Source of the DNA: Aegilops tauschii subsp. strangulata | Lineage: Eukaryota > Streptophyta > Magnoliopsida > Poales > Poaceae | Direction: 5' to 3' | Assembly: GCF_002575655.3 (NCBI RefSeq) | Contig: NC_053037.3 | Span: forward strand, 322,117,294-322,181,293 | Length of the DNA stretch: 64,000 nt | Shown: positions 12,210 to 24,381 of the stretch, piece after piece | Numbering within the stretch: position 1 is the first letter of the stretch | Layout: the number at the start of each line of letters is the position of its first letter | The notes under the pieces: model-generated | Databases searched by the model: none | What the model saw: the letters and a program-made list of their open reading frames with translations, nothing else | What the model was told of the DNA's origin: nothing | Made by a program: the position numbers and the translations under genes

Positions 12210-13530
12210 TGTTGGAAATATGCCCTAGAGGCAATCATAAATTGGTTATTATTATATTTCCTTGTTCATGATAATTGTCTATTGTTCATGCTATAATTGT
12301 ATTAACCGGAAACCGTAATACATGTGTGAACACATAGATCGTAATATGTCCCTAGTAAGCCTCTAGTTGACTAGCTCGTTGATCAATAGATGGTCGTGGT
12401 TTCCAGACCATGGACATTGGATGCCATTGATAACGGGATCACATCATTGGGAGAATGATGTGATGAACAAGAACCAATCTTAAGCACAGCACAAGATCGT
12501 GTAGTTCGTTTGCTAAAGCTTTTCTAATGTCAACTATCATTTCCTTAGACCATGAGATTGTGCAACTCCCGGATACCATAGCAATGCTTTGGGTGTACCA
12601 AATTTCACAACATAACTGGGTGGCTATGAAGGTGCACTACAGGTATCTCCGAAAGTGTCTGTTGAGTTGGCACGAATCGAGACTGGGATTTGTCACTCCG
12701 TATGACGGAGAGGTATCTCTGGGCCCACTCGGTAATGCATCATCATAATGAGCTCAATGTGACTAAGGAGTTGGTCACGGGATCATGCGTTACGGAACGA
12801 GTAAAGAGACTTGCCGGTAACGAGATTGAACGAGGTATGGGGATACCGACGATCGAATCTCGGGCAAGTAACATACTGATAGGCAAAGGGAATGGCATAC
12901 GGGATTGATTGAATCCCCGACATCATGGTTCATCCGATAAGATCATTGTGGAACATGTGGGAGCCAACATGGGTATCCAGATCCCGCTGTTGGTTATTGA
13001 CCGGAGAGATGTCTCGGTCATGTCTACATGCCTCCCGAACCCGTAGGGTCTACACACTTAAGGTTCGATGACGCTAGGGTTATAGGGAAAGTATGTACGT
13101 GGTTACCAAATGTTGTTCAGAGTCCCGGATGAGATCCCGGACGTCACGGGGAGTTCCGGAATGGTCCGGAGGTAAAGAATGATATATAGGAAGTGAGGAT
13201 TTGGACACCAGAAATGTTCCGGGCATCACCGGTAATGTACCGGGACCACGGGAAGGGTTTCAGGGGCCACCGGGAGGGCCACCAGCCCCGGAGGCTTGCA
13301 TGGGCCAAGAGTGGGAAGGGACCAGCCCCTGAGTGGGCTGGTGCGTCTCCCACCAAGGCCCAAGGCGCAGCAAAAGGGGAGAGGGGGGAAACCCTAGGCG
13401 CAGATGGGCCTAAGGCCGACCCTAGGGCGCGCCCCCCTCTCCCCCTCTTGGCCGCCCCCCTCCATCCCATCTAGGGTTGTCGCCCCCTAGGGTGGGAACC
13501 CTAGAGGGGGCGCAGTCCCCTCCCCTCCTC

Positions 13531-13540
13531 CTATATATAG
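13531..13540 (+). promoter_or_regulatory. TATA box of the middle A LTR
   Basis: CTATATATAG in a C-rich context, at the place where Angela/BARE LTRs start transcription. The equivalent in the right LTR is TATATATAG at 29091-29099. Element B lies about 310 bp downstream and would interrupt any transcript. Confidence 0.6.
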
Positions 13541-13845
13541 TGGGGGTTTTGGGGCTGCCATACAAAAAAGTCTCTCTCTCGGCGCAGCCCTACCTCTCCA
13601 CCTCCTCGTCTTTCGTAGTGCTTGGCGAAGCCCTGCTGTAGAACCACGCTGCTCCACCACCACCATGCCGTCGTGCTGCTGCTGGAGTTGTCTTCCCCAA
13701 CCTCCCCCTCCTCCTTGCTGGATCAAGGCGCGGGAGATGTCACCGGGCTGCACGTGTGTTGAACGCGGAGGCGCCGTTGTTCGACGCTTAGATCGGAATC
13801 GACTGCGATCTGAATCGCTGCGTGTACGACTCCACCAACCGCGTT

Positions 13846-13850
13846 CTTGT
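13846..13850. other. Target site duplication of B, left
   Basis: CTTGT before the B 3' LTR, matched by CTTGT at 22350-22354 after the B 5' LTR. The uninterrupted target is seen in the right A LTR, where GTTCTTGTAACGC (about 29401-29413) carries a single CTTGT. Confidence 0.93.
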
Positions 13851-15546
13851 TGTTGGGGAACATAGTAATTTCAAAAAAATTCCTACGCACACGCAAGATC
13901 ATGGTGATGCATAGCAACGAGAGGGGAGAGTGTCGTCCACGTACCCTTGTAGACCGTTAAGCAGAAGCGTTATGACAACGCGGTTGATGTAGTTGTACAT
14001 CTTCACGATCGACCAATCCTCTGTACCGAATGTACGACACCTCCGCGTTTAGCACACGTTCAGCTCGGTGACGTCCCGCGAACTCACGATCCTTTAGAGC
14101 TCGAGGGAGAGTTTCGTCAGCACGACAGCGTGGTGACGATGTTGATGAAGCTACCGTCGCAGGGCTTCGCCTAAGCACCGCTACGATATGACCGAGATGG
14201 ATTATGGTGGAGGGGGGCACCGCACACGGCTGGGAGAGATCAATGATCAACTTGTGTGTTCTAGGGTGCCCCCTGCCCTCGTATATAAAGGAGCAAGGGG
14301 GGAGGCCGGCCGGCCCCTGTAGGGCGCACCAGGAGGAGGAGTCCTCCTCCTAGTAGGAGTAGGACTCCCCTTTCCTACTCCTACTAGGAGGAGGAAAGGA
14401 AGTAGGAGAGGGAGAAGGAAGGAGAGGGAGGAAAAGGAGGAAAAGGGGGCTGACCCCCTAGTCCAATTCGGTTTGGGCTAGGGGGGCCGCGCGCCCTGCC
14501 TCCTCTCTTCCACCACTTGGCCCATGAGGCCCATTACTTCTTCCTCGTATTCCCGTAACTTCCCGGTACCAAAAAAATACACGAATCACTCTGAACCTTT
14601 CCGATGTCCGAATATAGTCGTACAATATATCAATCTTTACGTCTCGACTATTTCGAGACTCCTCGTCATGTCCCCAATCTCATCTAGGACTCCGAACTAC
14701 CTTCGGTACATCAAATCACATAAACTCATAATACCGATCGTCACAGAACTTTACGCGTGCGGACCCTACGGGTTCGAGAACTATGTAGGCATGACCGAGA
14801 CACGTCTCCGGTCAATAACCAATAGTGGAACCTGGATGCTCATATTGGCTCCCACATATTCTACGAAGATCTTTAACGGTCAAACCGCATAATAGCATAC
14901 GTTGTTCCCTTTGTCATCGGTATGTTACTTGCCCGAGATTTGATCATCGGTATTTCAATACCTAGCTCAATCTCGTTACCGGCAAGTCTCTTTACTCGTT
15001 CCGTAGTGCATCATCCCGTAACTAACTCATTAGTCACATTGCTTGCAAGGCTTATAGTGATGTGCATTACCGAGAGGGCCCAGAGATACCTCTCCGACAA
15101 TCGGAGTGACAAATCCTATTCTCGATCTATGCCAACTCAACGAACATCATCGGAGACACCTGTAGAGCACACAAAGTGTTCCTCCGGTATTCGGGAGTTG
15201 CATAATCTCAGTCATAGGAACATGTATAAGTCATGGAGAAAGCAATAGCAGTAAACTAAACGATCAAGTGCTAAGCTAACGAAATGGGTCAAGTCAATCA
15301 CATCATTCTCCTAATGATGTGACCCCGTTAATCAAATGACAACTCATGTCTATGGCTAGGAAACTCAACCATCTTTGATCAATGAGCTAGTCAAGTAGAG
15401 GCATACTAGTGACACTATGTTTGTCTATGTATTCACACATGTATTATGTTTCCGGTTAATACAATTCTAGCATGAATAATAAACATTTATCATGATATGA
15501 GGAAAAATAATAACTTTATTATTGGCTTTTGGGCATATTTCCTTCA
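13851..15546 (-). repeat. 3' LTR of B, copy 2
   Basis: 1696 bp, starting TGTTGGGGAACATAG on the plus strand and ending GCATATTTCCTTCA. It lacks 40 bp present in the 5' LTR (6369-6408). The gap falls between two copies of AGCAC, which points to a deletion by short direct repeats in this LTR. TATA complement at 14282-14290; hairpin at 14342-14395. Confidence 0.93.
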
Positions 15547-15560
15547 GTCTCCCACTTGCA
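15547..15560 (-). other. Polypurine tract of B
   Basis: On the minus strand TGCAAGTGGGAGAC abuts the 3' LTR, the same tract as in A. The bases that follow (15561 on) are the ones with which the window opens at position 1. Confidence 0.88.
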
Positions 15561-15769
15561 CTAGAGTCAATAATCTAGTTCACATCGCCATGTGATTTAA
15601 CACCAATAGTTCACATCACCATGTGATTAACACCCATATTTCACATCGTCATGTGACCAACACCCAAAGGGTTTACTAGAGTCAGTAATCTAGTTCACAT
15701 CGCTATGTGATTAACACCCAAAGAGTACTAAGGTGTAATCATGTTTTGCTTGTGAGAGAAGTTTAGTCA

Positions 15770-18700
15770 ATGGGTCTGCCACATTCAGATCGTATGTATT
15801 TTGCAAATTTCTATGTCAACAATGCTCTGTACAGAGCTACTCTAGCTAATTGCTCCTACTGTCAATATGTATCCAGATTGAGACTTAGAGTCATCTGGAT
15901 CAGTGTCAAAACTTGCATCGACGTAACCCTTTACGATGAACCTTTTGTCACCTCCATAATCGAGAAACATATCCTTATTCCACTAAGGGTAATTTTGACT
16001 GCTGTCCAGTGATCTACTATCACTATTGTACTCTCTTGCTAAACTCAGTGTAGGGTGTACAATAGATCTGGTACACAGCATGGCATAGTTTATAGAACCT
16101 GTGGTTGAGGCATAGGGACTGACTTTCATTCTCTTTCTATCTTTTTCCGTGGTCGGGCTTTGAGTCTTACTCAATTTCACACCTTGTAACATAGGCAAGA
16201 ACTCTTTCTTTGACTGTTCCATTTTGAAATACTTCAAAATCTTGTCAAGGTATGTACTCATTGAAAAAACTTATCAAGCGTCCTGATCTATCTCTATAGA
16301 TCTTGATGCTCGATATGTAAGCAGCTTCACCGACGTCTTTCTTTGAGAAACTCCTTTCAAATACTCCTTCATGCTTTCCAGAAAATTCTACATTATTTCC
16401 GATCAACAATATGCCATTCACATATATTCATCAGAAATGTTGTAGTGCTCGCACTCACTTTCTTGTAAATACAGGCTTCACCGCAAGTCTGTATAAAACT
16501 ATAAGCTTTGATCAACTCATCAAAGCGTATATTCCAACTCCGAGATGGTTGCACCAGTCCATAGATGGATCGCTGGAGCTTGCTCATTTTTTTAGCACCT
16601 TTAGGATTGACAAAACCTTCTGGTTGTATCATATACAACCCTTCTTTAAGAAATCCATTAAAAAAATGTAGTTTTGATATCCATTTGCCAGATTTCACAA
16701 AATGTGGCAATTTGCTAGCATGATTTGGACAGACTTAAGCATCGCTACGAGTGAGAAAATCTCATCATAGTCAACACCTTGAACTTTGTCAAAAACCTTT
16801 TTCAACAAGTCTAGCTTTGTAGATAGTAACACTACTATCAGCGTCCGTCTTCCTCTTGAAGATCCATTTTCTATGGCTTGCCGATCATCGGGCAAGTCAA
16901 CCAAAGTCCACACTTTGTTCTCATACATGGATCCCATCTCAGATTTCATGGCCTCAAGCCATTTCACGGAATCTGGGCTCATCATCGCTTCCTCATAGTT
17001 CGTACGTTTGTCATGGTCAAGTAACATGACCTCCAGAATAGTATTACCGTACCACTCTGGTGCGGATCTCACTCTGGTTGACCTACGAGGTTTGGTAGTA
17101 ACTTGATCTGAAGTTACATGATCATCATCATTAGCTTCCTCACTAATTGGTGTAGGAGTCATAGGAATAGATTTCTGTGATGAACTACTTTCCAATAAGG
17201 GAGCAGGTACAGTTACCTCATCAAGTTCTACTTTCCTCCCACTCACTTCTTTCGAGAGAAACTCCTTCTCCAGAAAGGATCCATTCTTAGCAACAAAGAT
17301 CTTGCCTTCGGATCTGTGATAGAAGGTGTACCCAACAGTCTCTTTTGGGTATCCTATGAAGACACATTTCTACGATTTGGGTTTGAGCTTATTAGGTTGA
17401 AACTTTTTCACATAAGCATCACAGCCTCAAATTTTAAGAAACGGCAACTTTGGTTTCTTGCCAAACCATAGTTCATATAGTGTCGTCTCAACGGATTTTA
17501 GATGGTGCCCTATTTAACGTGAATGCAACTGTCTCTAATGCATAACCCCAAAACGATAGTGGTAAATCGGTAAGAGACATCATAGATTGCACTATATCTA
17601 ATAAAGTACGGTTACGATGTTCGGACACACCATTACGCTATGGTGTTCCAGGTGGCGTGAGTTGCGAAACTATTCCGCAAATGAAGACCAAAATCGTAAC
17701 TCAAATATTCTCCTCCATGATCAGATCGTAGAAACTTTATTTTCTTGTTACGATGATTTTCTACTTCACTCTAAAATTATATGAACTTTTCAAATGTTTC
17801 AGACTTATGTTTCATGAAGAAGATATACCCATATCTGCTCAAATCATCTGTGAAGGTTAGAAAATAACGATACCCGCCGCGAGCCTCAACACTCATCGGA
17901 TCGCATACATCAGTATGTATTATTTCCAATAAGTCAGTTGCTCGCTCCATTGTTCCGGAGAACGGAGTCTTAGTCATCTTGCCCATAAGGCATGGTTCGC
18001 AAGCATCAAGTGATTCCAAAATCCCATCGCATGGAGTTTCTTCATGCGCTTTACACCAATATGACCTAAACGGCAGTGCCACAAATAAGTTGCACTATCT
18101 TTATTAACTTTGCATCTTTTGGCTTCAATATTATGAATATGTGTATCACTACGATCGAGATCCAACAAACCATTTTCATTGGGTGTATGACCATAGAAGG
18201 TTTTATTCATGTAAACAGAACAACAATTATTCTTTAACTTAAATGAATAACCATATTGCAATAAACATGATCAAATCATATTCATGCTCAACGCAAACAC
18301 CAAATAACACTTATTTAGGTTCAACACTAATCCCGAAAGTATAGTGAGTGTGCGATGATGATCATATCAATCTTGGAACCACTTCCAACACACATCGTCA
18401 CTTCACCCTTAACTAGTCTCTGTTCATTCTGCAACTCCCGTTTCGAGTTACTTATCTTAGCAACTAAACTAGTATCAAATACTGAGGGGTTGCTATAAAC
18501 ACTAGTAAAGTACACATCAATAACATGTATATCAAATATACCTTTGTTCACTTTGCCATCCTTCTTATCCGCCAAATATCTAGGGCAGTTCCACTTCCAG
18601 TGACCATTTCCTTTGTAGTAGAAGCACTTAGTTTCAGGCTTGGGTCTAGCTTTGGGCTTCTTCATGGGAGCAACAACTTGCTTGCTGTTCTTTTGAAGTT

Positions 18701-19360
18701 CCCCTTTTTCCCTTTGCCCTTTTCTTGAAACTAGTGGTCTTGTCAGTCATCAACACTTGATGCTTTTCTTGATTTCTACCTTCGTCGATTTCAGCATCAT
18801 GAAGAGCTTGGGAATCGTTTCCGTTATCCCTTGCATATTATAGTTCTTCATGAAGTTCTAGTAACTTGGTGATAGTGACTAGAGAACTTTGTCAATTACT
18901 ATCTTATCTGGCAGATTAACTCCCACTTGATTCAAGCAATTGTAGTACCCAGACAATCTGAGCACATGCTCGCTGGTTGAGCCATTCTCCTTCATTTTTG
19001 TAGGCAAAGTACTGTCAGAGGTCTCATACCTCTCGACACGGGCATGAGTATGAAATACCAATTTAAACTCTTGGAACATCTTATATGCTCCATGGCGTTC
19101 AAAACATTTTTGAAGTCCCGGTTCTAAGCCGTAAATCATGGTGCACTAAACTATCAAGTAGTCATCATACTGAGCTTTGTCAAACGTTCATAACGTCTGC
19201 ATTTGCTCCTGCAATCGGTCGGTCACCTAGCGGTGCATCAAGGACATAATTTTTCTGTGCAGCAATGAGGAAAAACCTCAGATCACGGATCCAATCCGCA
19301 TCATTGCTACTAACATCTTTCAACTTAGATTTCTCTAGGAACATATCAAAAATAAAACAG
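15770..19360 (-). pseudogene. B gag-pol polyprotein remnant, copy 2
   Basis: Identical in all short translated frames to the remnant at 210-3800, shifted by 15,560 bp. It has the same Cys-to-Tyr change in the knuckle, the same scattered stops and the same loss of the RNase H core near 15820. The leader (about 19360-20609) carries no credible gene. Confidence 0.88.
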
Positions 19361-20609
19361 GGGAACTAAACACGAGCTATTGATCTACAACATAGATATG
19401 CTAATACTACCAGGACTAAGTTCATGATAAATTAAAGTTCAATTAATCATATTACTTAAGAACTCCCGCTTAGATAGACATCCCTCTAATCATCTAAGTG
19501 ATCACGTGATCCATATCAACTAAACCATGTCCGATCATCACGTGAGATGGAGTAGTTTTCAATGGTGAACATCACTATGTTGATCATATTTACTATATTA
19601 TTCACGCTCGACCTTTCGGTCTCAGTGTTCCGAGGCCATATCTGCATATGCTAGGCTCGTCAAGTTTAACGCAAGTATTCTGCGTGTGCAAAACTGGCTT
19701 ACATCCATTATATTTGAACGTAGAGCTTATCACACCCGATCATCACGTGGTGTCTCGGCACGACGAACTTTCGCAACGGAGCATACTCAGGGAGAACACT
19801 TATACCTTGAAATTTAGTGAGAGATCATCTTATAATGCTACCGTCAATCAAAGCAGAATAAGATGCATAAAGGATAAACATCACATGCAATCAATATAAG
19901 TGATATGATATGGCCATCATCATCTTGTGCCTTTGATCTCCATCTCCAAAGCACTGTCATGATCACCATCATCACCGGCACGACACATTGATCTCCATCG
20001 TAGCATCGTTGTCGTCTCGCCAACTATTGCTTCTACGACTATCGCTACCGCTTAGTGATAAAGTAAAGCAATTACAAGGCGATTGCATTGCATACAATAA
20101 TGCGACAACCATATGGCTCCTGCAAGTAGCCGATAACTCCGTTACAAAACATGATCATCTCATACAATAAAATATAGCATCATGTCTTGACCATATCAAA
20201 TCACAATATGCCCTGCAAAAACAAGTTAGACGTCCTCTACTTTGTTGTTGCAAGTTTTACGTGGCTGCTACGAGCTGAGCAAGAACCGTTCTTACCGACG
20301 CATCAAAACCACAACGATAGTTCATCAAGTTAGTGTTGTTTTAACCTTCTCAAGGACCGGGCGTAGCCACACTCGGTTCAACGAAAGTTGGAGAAACTGA
20401 CACCCGCCGGCCACCTATGTGCAAAGCACGTCGGTAGAACCAGTCTCGCGTAAGCGTACGCGTAATGTCGGTCCGGGCCGCTTCATCCAACAATACCACC
20501 GAACCAAAGTATGACATGCTGGTAAGCAGTATGACTTATATCACCCACAAGTCACTTGTGTTCTACTCGTGCATATAACATCTACGCATAAACCAGGCTC
20601 GCATGACAC

Positions 20610-22349
20610 TGTTGGGGAACATAGTAATTTCAAAAAAAATCCTACGCACACGCAAGATCATGGTGATGCATAGCAACGAGAGGTTAGAGTGTCGTCCACG
20701 TACCCTCGTAGACCGTTAAGCGGAATCCTTATGACAACATGGTTGATGTAGTCATACGTCTTCACGATCGACCGATCCTCAGTACCGAACGTACGACACC
20801 TCCGCGTTCAGCACACGTTCAGCTCGGTGACGTCCCACGAACTCACGATCCAGTAGAGCTCGAGGGAGAGTTTCGTCAGCACGACGGCGTGGTGACGATG
20901 TTGATGAAGCTACCGTCGCAGGGCTTCGCCTAAGCACCGCTACGATATGACCGAGATGGATGATGGTGGAGGGGGGCACCACACACGGCTGGGAGAGATC
21001 AATGATCAACTTGTGTGTTCTAGGGTGCCCCCTGCCCCCGTATATAAAGGAGCAAGTGGGGAGGCCGGCCGACCCCTGTAGGGCGCGCCAAGAGGAGGAG
21101 TCCTCCTCCTAGTAGGAGTAGGACTCTCCTTTCCTACTCCTACTAGGAGGAGGAAAGGAAGTAGGAGAGGGAGAAGGAAGGAGAGGGAGGAAAAGGAGGA
21201 AAAGGGGGCCGGCCCCTAGTCCAATTCGGTTTGGGCTAGGGGGGCCGCGCGCCCTGCCTCCTCTCTTCCACCACTTGGCCCATGAGGCCCATTACTTCTT
21301 CCTCGTATTCCCGTAACTCCCCGGTACCCAAAAAATACCCGAATCACTCGGAACCTTACCGATGTCCGAATATAGTCGTCCAATATATCGATCTTTACGT
21401 CTCGACCATTTCGAGACTCCTCGTCATGTCCCCGATCTCATCTGGGACTCTGAACTACCGTCGGTACATCAAATCACATAAACTCATAATACCGATCGTC
21501 ACAGAATTTTAAGCGTGCGAATCCTACGGGTTCGAGAACTATGTAGACATGACCGAGACACGTCTCCGGTCAATAACCAATAGTGGAACCTGGATGCTCA
21601 TATTGGCTCCCACATATTCTACGAAGATGTTTATCGGTCAAACCACATAACAGCATACGTTGTTCCCTTTGTCATCGGTATGTTACTTGCCCGAGATTCG
21701 ATCGTCGGTATTTCAATACCTAGCTCAATCTCGTTACCGGCAAGTGCCTTTACTCATTCCGTAGTGCATCATCTCGTAACTAACTCATTAGTCACATTGC
21801 TTGCAAGGCTTATAGTGATGTGCATTACCGAGAGGGCCCAGAGATACCTCTGCGACAATAGGAGTGACAAATCCTATTCTCGATCTATGCCAACTCAACG
21901 AACATCATCGGAGACACCTGTAGAGCACCTTTATAATCACCCAGTTACGTTGTGACGTTTGGTAGCACACAAAGTGTTCCTCTGGTATTCGGGAGTTGCA
22001 TAATCTCATAGTCATAGGAACATGTATAAGTCATGGAGAAAGCAATAGCAGTAAACTAAACGATCAAGTGCTAAGCTAACGAAATGGGTCAAGTCATTCA
22101 CATCATTCTCCTAAATGATGTGATCCCGTTAATCAAATGACAACTCATGTCTATGGCTAGGAAACTCAACCATCTTTGATCAACGAGCTAGTCAAGTAGA
22201 GGCATACTAGTGACACTATGTTTGTCTATGTATTCACACATGTATTATGTTTCCGGTTAATACAATTCTAGAATGAATAATAAACATTTATCATGATATG
22301 AGGAAATAAATAATAACTTTATTATTGCCTCTAGGGCATATTTTCTTCA
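20610..22349 (-). repeat. 5' LTR of B, copy 2
   Basis: 1740 bp, the same as 5050-6789 apart from at least one substitution (22097). TATA complement at 21041-21049; hairpin at 21101-21154. The degenerate PBS lies at 20590-20609. Confidence 0.93.
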
Positions 22350-22480
22350 CTTGTAACGCTTCCGCTTAGCGATCTTCAAGGGTATGAAGATGCACTCCCT
22401 CTCTCTAGTTGCTAGCATCTCCTAGATTGATCTTGGTGACACGTAGGAAAAATATTGAATTATTGCTACGTTCCCCTACA
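22350..22480 (+). repeat. 3' end of the middle A LTR after B
   Basis: 131 bp with the second CTTGT target duplication, ending TACGTTCCCCTACA. Joined to 12210-13850 it restores an LTR of 1767 bp, against 1766 bp for the intact right LTR. Confidence 0.92.
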
Positions 22481-23754
22481 GTGGTATCAGAGCTAGGTCT
22501 ATGCATAGATTCTATGCACGAGTAGAACACAAAGTAGTTGTGGGCGATGATTTGTTCAATTTGCTTACCGTTACTAGTCTTATCTTGATTCGGCGGCATT
22601 GTGGGATGAAGCGGGCCGGACCGACCTTACACGTACGCTTACGTGAGACTGGTTCCACCGACTGACATCCACTTGATGCATAAGGTGGCTAGCGGGTGTC
22701 TGTCCCTCCCACTTTAGTCGGACCGGATTCGATGAAAAGGGTCCTTATGAAGGGTAAATAGCAATTGGCATATCACAGTGTGGTTTTTCGTAGGTAAGAA
22801 ACGTTCTTGCTAGAAACCCATAGCAGCCACGTGAAACATGCAACAACAATTAGAGGACGTCTAACTTGTTTTTGCAGGGTATGCTATGTGATGTGATATG
22901 GCCAAAAGGATGTGATGAATGATATATGTGATGTATGAGATTGATCATATTCTTGTAATAGGAATCACGACTTGCATGTCGATGAGTATGAAAACCGGCA
23001 GGAGCCATTGGAGTTTTCTTAATTTATTGTATGACCAGCGTGTCAATGAAAACGCCATGTAATTACTTTACTTTATTGCTAACCGTTAGGCATAGTAGTA
23101 GAAGTAATAGTTGGCGAGACAACATCATGAAGACACGATGATGGAGATCATGGTGTCATGCCGGTGACGAAGGTGATCATGCCGCGCCCCGAAGATGGAG
23201 ATCAAAAAGGCGCACGATGATATTGGCCATATCATGTCACTTTTTGATTTGCATGTGATGTTGTCATGTTTACATCTTATTTGCTTAGAACGACGGTAGC
23301 ATAAATAAGATGATCCCTCACTAAAATTTCAAGAAAGTGTTCCCCCTAACTGTGCACCGTTGCGAAGGTTCGTTGTTTCGAAGCACCACGTGATGATCGG
23401 GTGTGATAGATTCTAACGTTCGCATACAACGGGTGTAAGCCAGATTTACACATGCAAAACACTTAGGTTGACTTGACGAGCCTAGCATGTACAGACATGG
23501 CCTCGGAACACGAGAGACCAAAAGGTCGAACATGAGTCGTATAGTAGATACGATCAACATGGAGATGTTCACCGTTGATGACTAGTCCGTCTCACGTGAT
23601 GATCGGACATGGCCTAGTCGATTCGGATCATGTATCACTTGGATGACTAGATGGATGTCTGTCTGAGTGGGAGTTCATTAAATAATTTGATTAGATGAAC
23701 TTAATTATCATGAACTTAGTCTAAAATGTCTTTACAATATGTCTTGTAGATCAA

Positions 23755-24381
23755 ATGGCCCATGCTAATGTTGCCCTCAACTTCAATGCGTTCCTAGAGA
23801 AAACCTAGCTAAAAGACGATGGTAGCAACTATACGGATTGGGTCCGTAACTTGAGGATCATCCTCATAGCTGCCAAGAAAGCATATGTCCTTGAAGCACC
23901 GCTAGGTGAAGCACCTATTTTCCCAGCAACTCAAGACGTTATGAACGCCTCGCAGTCGTGTAGTGATGATTACTCGCTGGTTCAGTGCGGCATGCTTTAC
24001 AGCTTAGAACCGGGGCTCCAAAAGCGTTTTGAGCAGCACAGAGCATATGAGATGTTCCGAGAGCTGAAAATGGTTTTCCAAGCTCATGCCCGGGTCGAGA
24101 GATATGAAGTCTCCGACAAGTTCTATAGTCGTAAGATGGAGGAAAACAGTTCTGTCAGCGAGCATATACTCAAAATGTCTGGGTTGCACAACCGCTTGTC
24201 TCAGCTGGGAGTTAATCTTCCAGATGACTCGGTCATTGACAGGATCCTCCAGTCGCTTCCACCTAGCTACAAGAGCTTTGTGATGAACTACAATATGCAA
24301 GGGATGGAGAAGTCCATTCCTGAGTTATATTCAATGCTGAAATCAGCGGAGGTGGAGATCAAAAGGAACATCAAGTGTTGA
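23755..24381 (+). pseudogene. gag: A gag, copy 2 (same stop and frameshift)
   Basis: Same start, same TAG after 17 codons (23806-23808) and same single-base loss in the A-run before the TGA at 24379-24381 as in copy 1. Identical lesions mean that the damage predates the duplication. Confidence 0.9.

Larger units (their letters stand above)
1..12486. repeat. Tandem segmental duplication, left copy
   Basis: This stretch recurs at 15561-28046 with a constant offset of 15,560 bp. Every open frame of any length in it translates to the same protein in the second copy. By eye I found two substitutions (6537 A versus 22097 T; 7181 T versus 22741 G); the comparison was not exhaustive. From 12487 on the copies diverge clearly, although the offset stays close to 15,560. 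The left edge lies outside the window, so more than two copies are possible. Confidence 0.95.
12210..13850 (+). repeat. Middle A LTR, interrupted by B; recombinant
   Basis: Starts TGTTGGAAATATGCCC and runs 1641 bp to the B insertion point; the last 131 bp follow at 22350-22480. It serves as 3' LTR for the interior at 6921 and 5' LTR for the one at 22481. Its first 277 bp are identical to the right LTR (27770-28046), whereas from 12487 on differences are frequent (12487 C/T, 12514 T/A and some 40 more by hand count). The TATA box CTATATATAG is at 13531-13540. Confidence 0.93.
13851..22349 (-). mobile_element. Copia retrotransposon B, complete copy 2
   Basis: 8499-bp element on the minus strand inserted into the A LTR: 3' LTR 13851-15546, PPT, interior 15547-20609, PBS, 5' LTR 20610-22349, with the 5-bp duplication CTTGT on both sides. 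The interior contains the same decayed gag-pol and repeats as copy 1. It is related to A (same PPT and LTR ends, similar proteins) but is a different subfamily. The two B LTRs have diverged by a few percent. Confidence 0.95.

Noticed and set aside
13144..13753. Overlapping frames of 80-110 codons in the A LTR
   Set aside because: They fall in GC-rich LTR DNA, are present on both strands and change freely in the other LTR copy (28704-29420).
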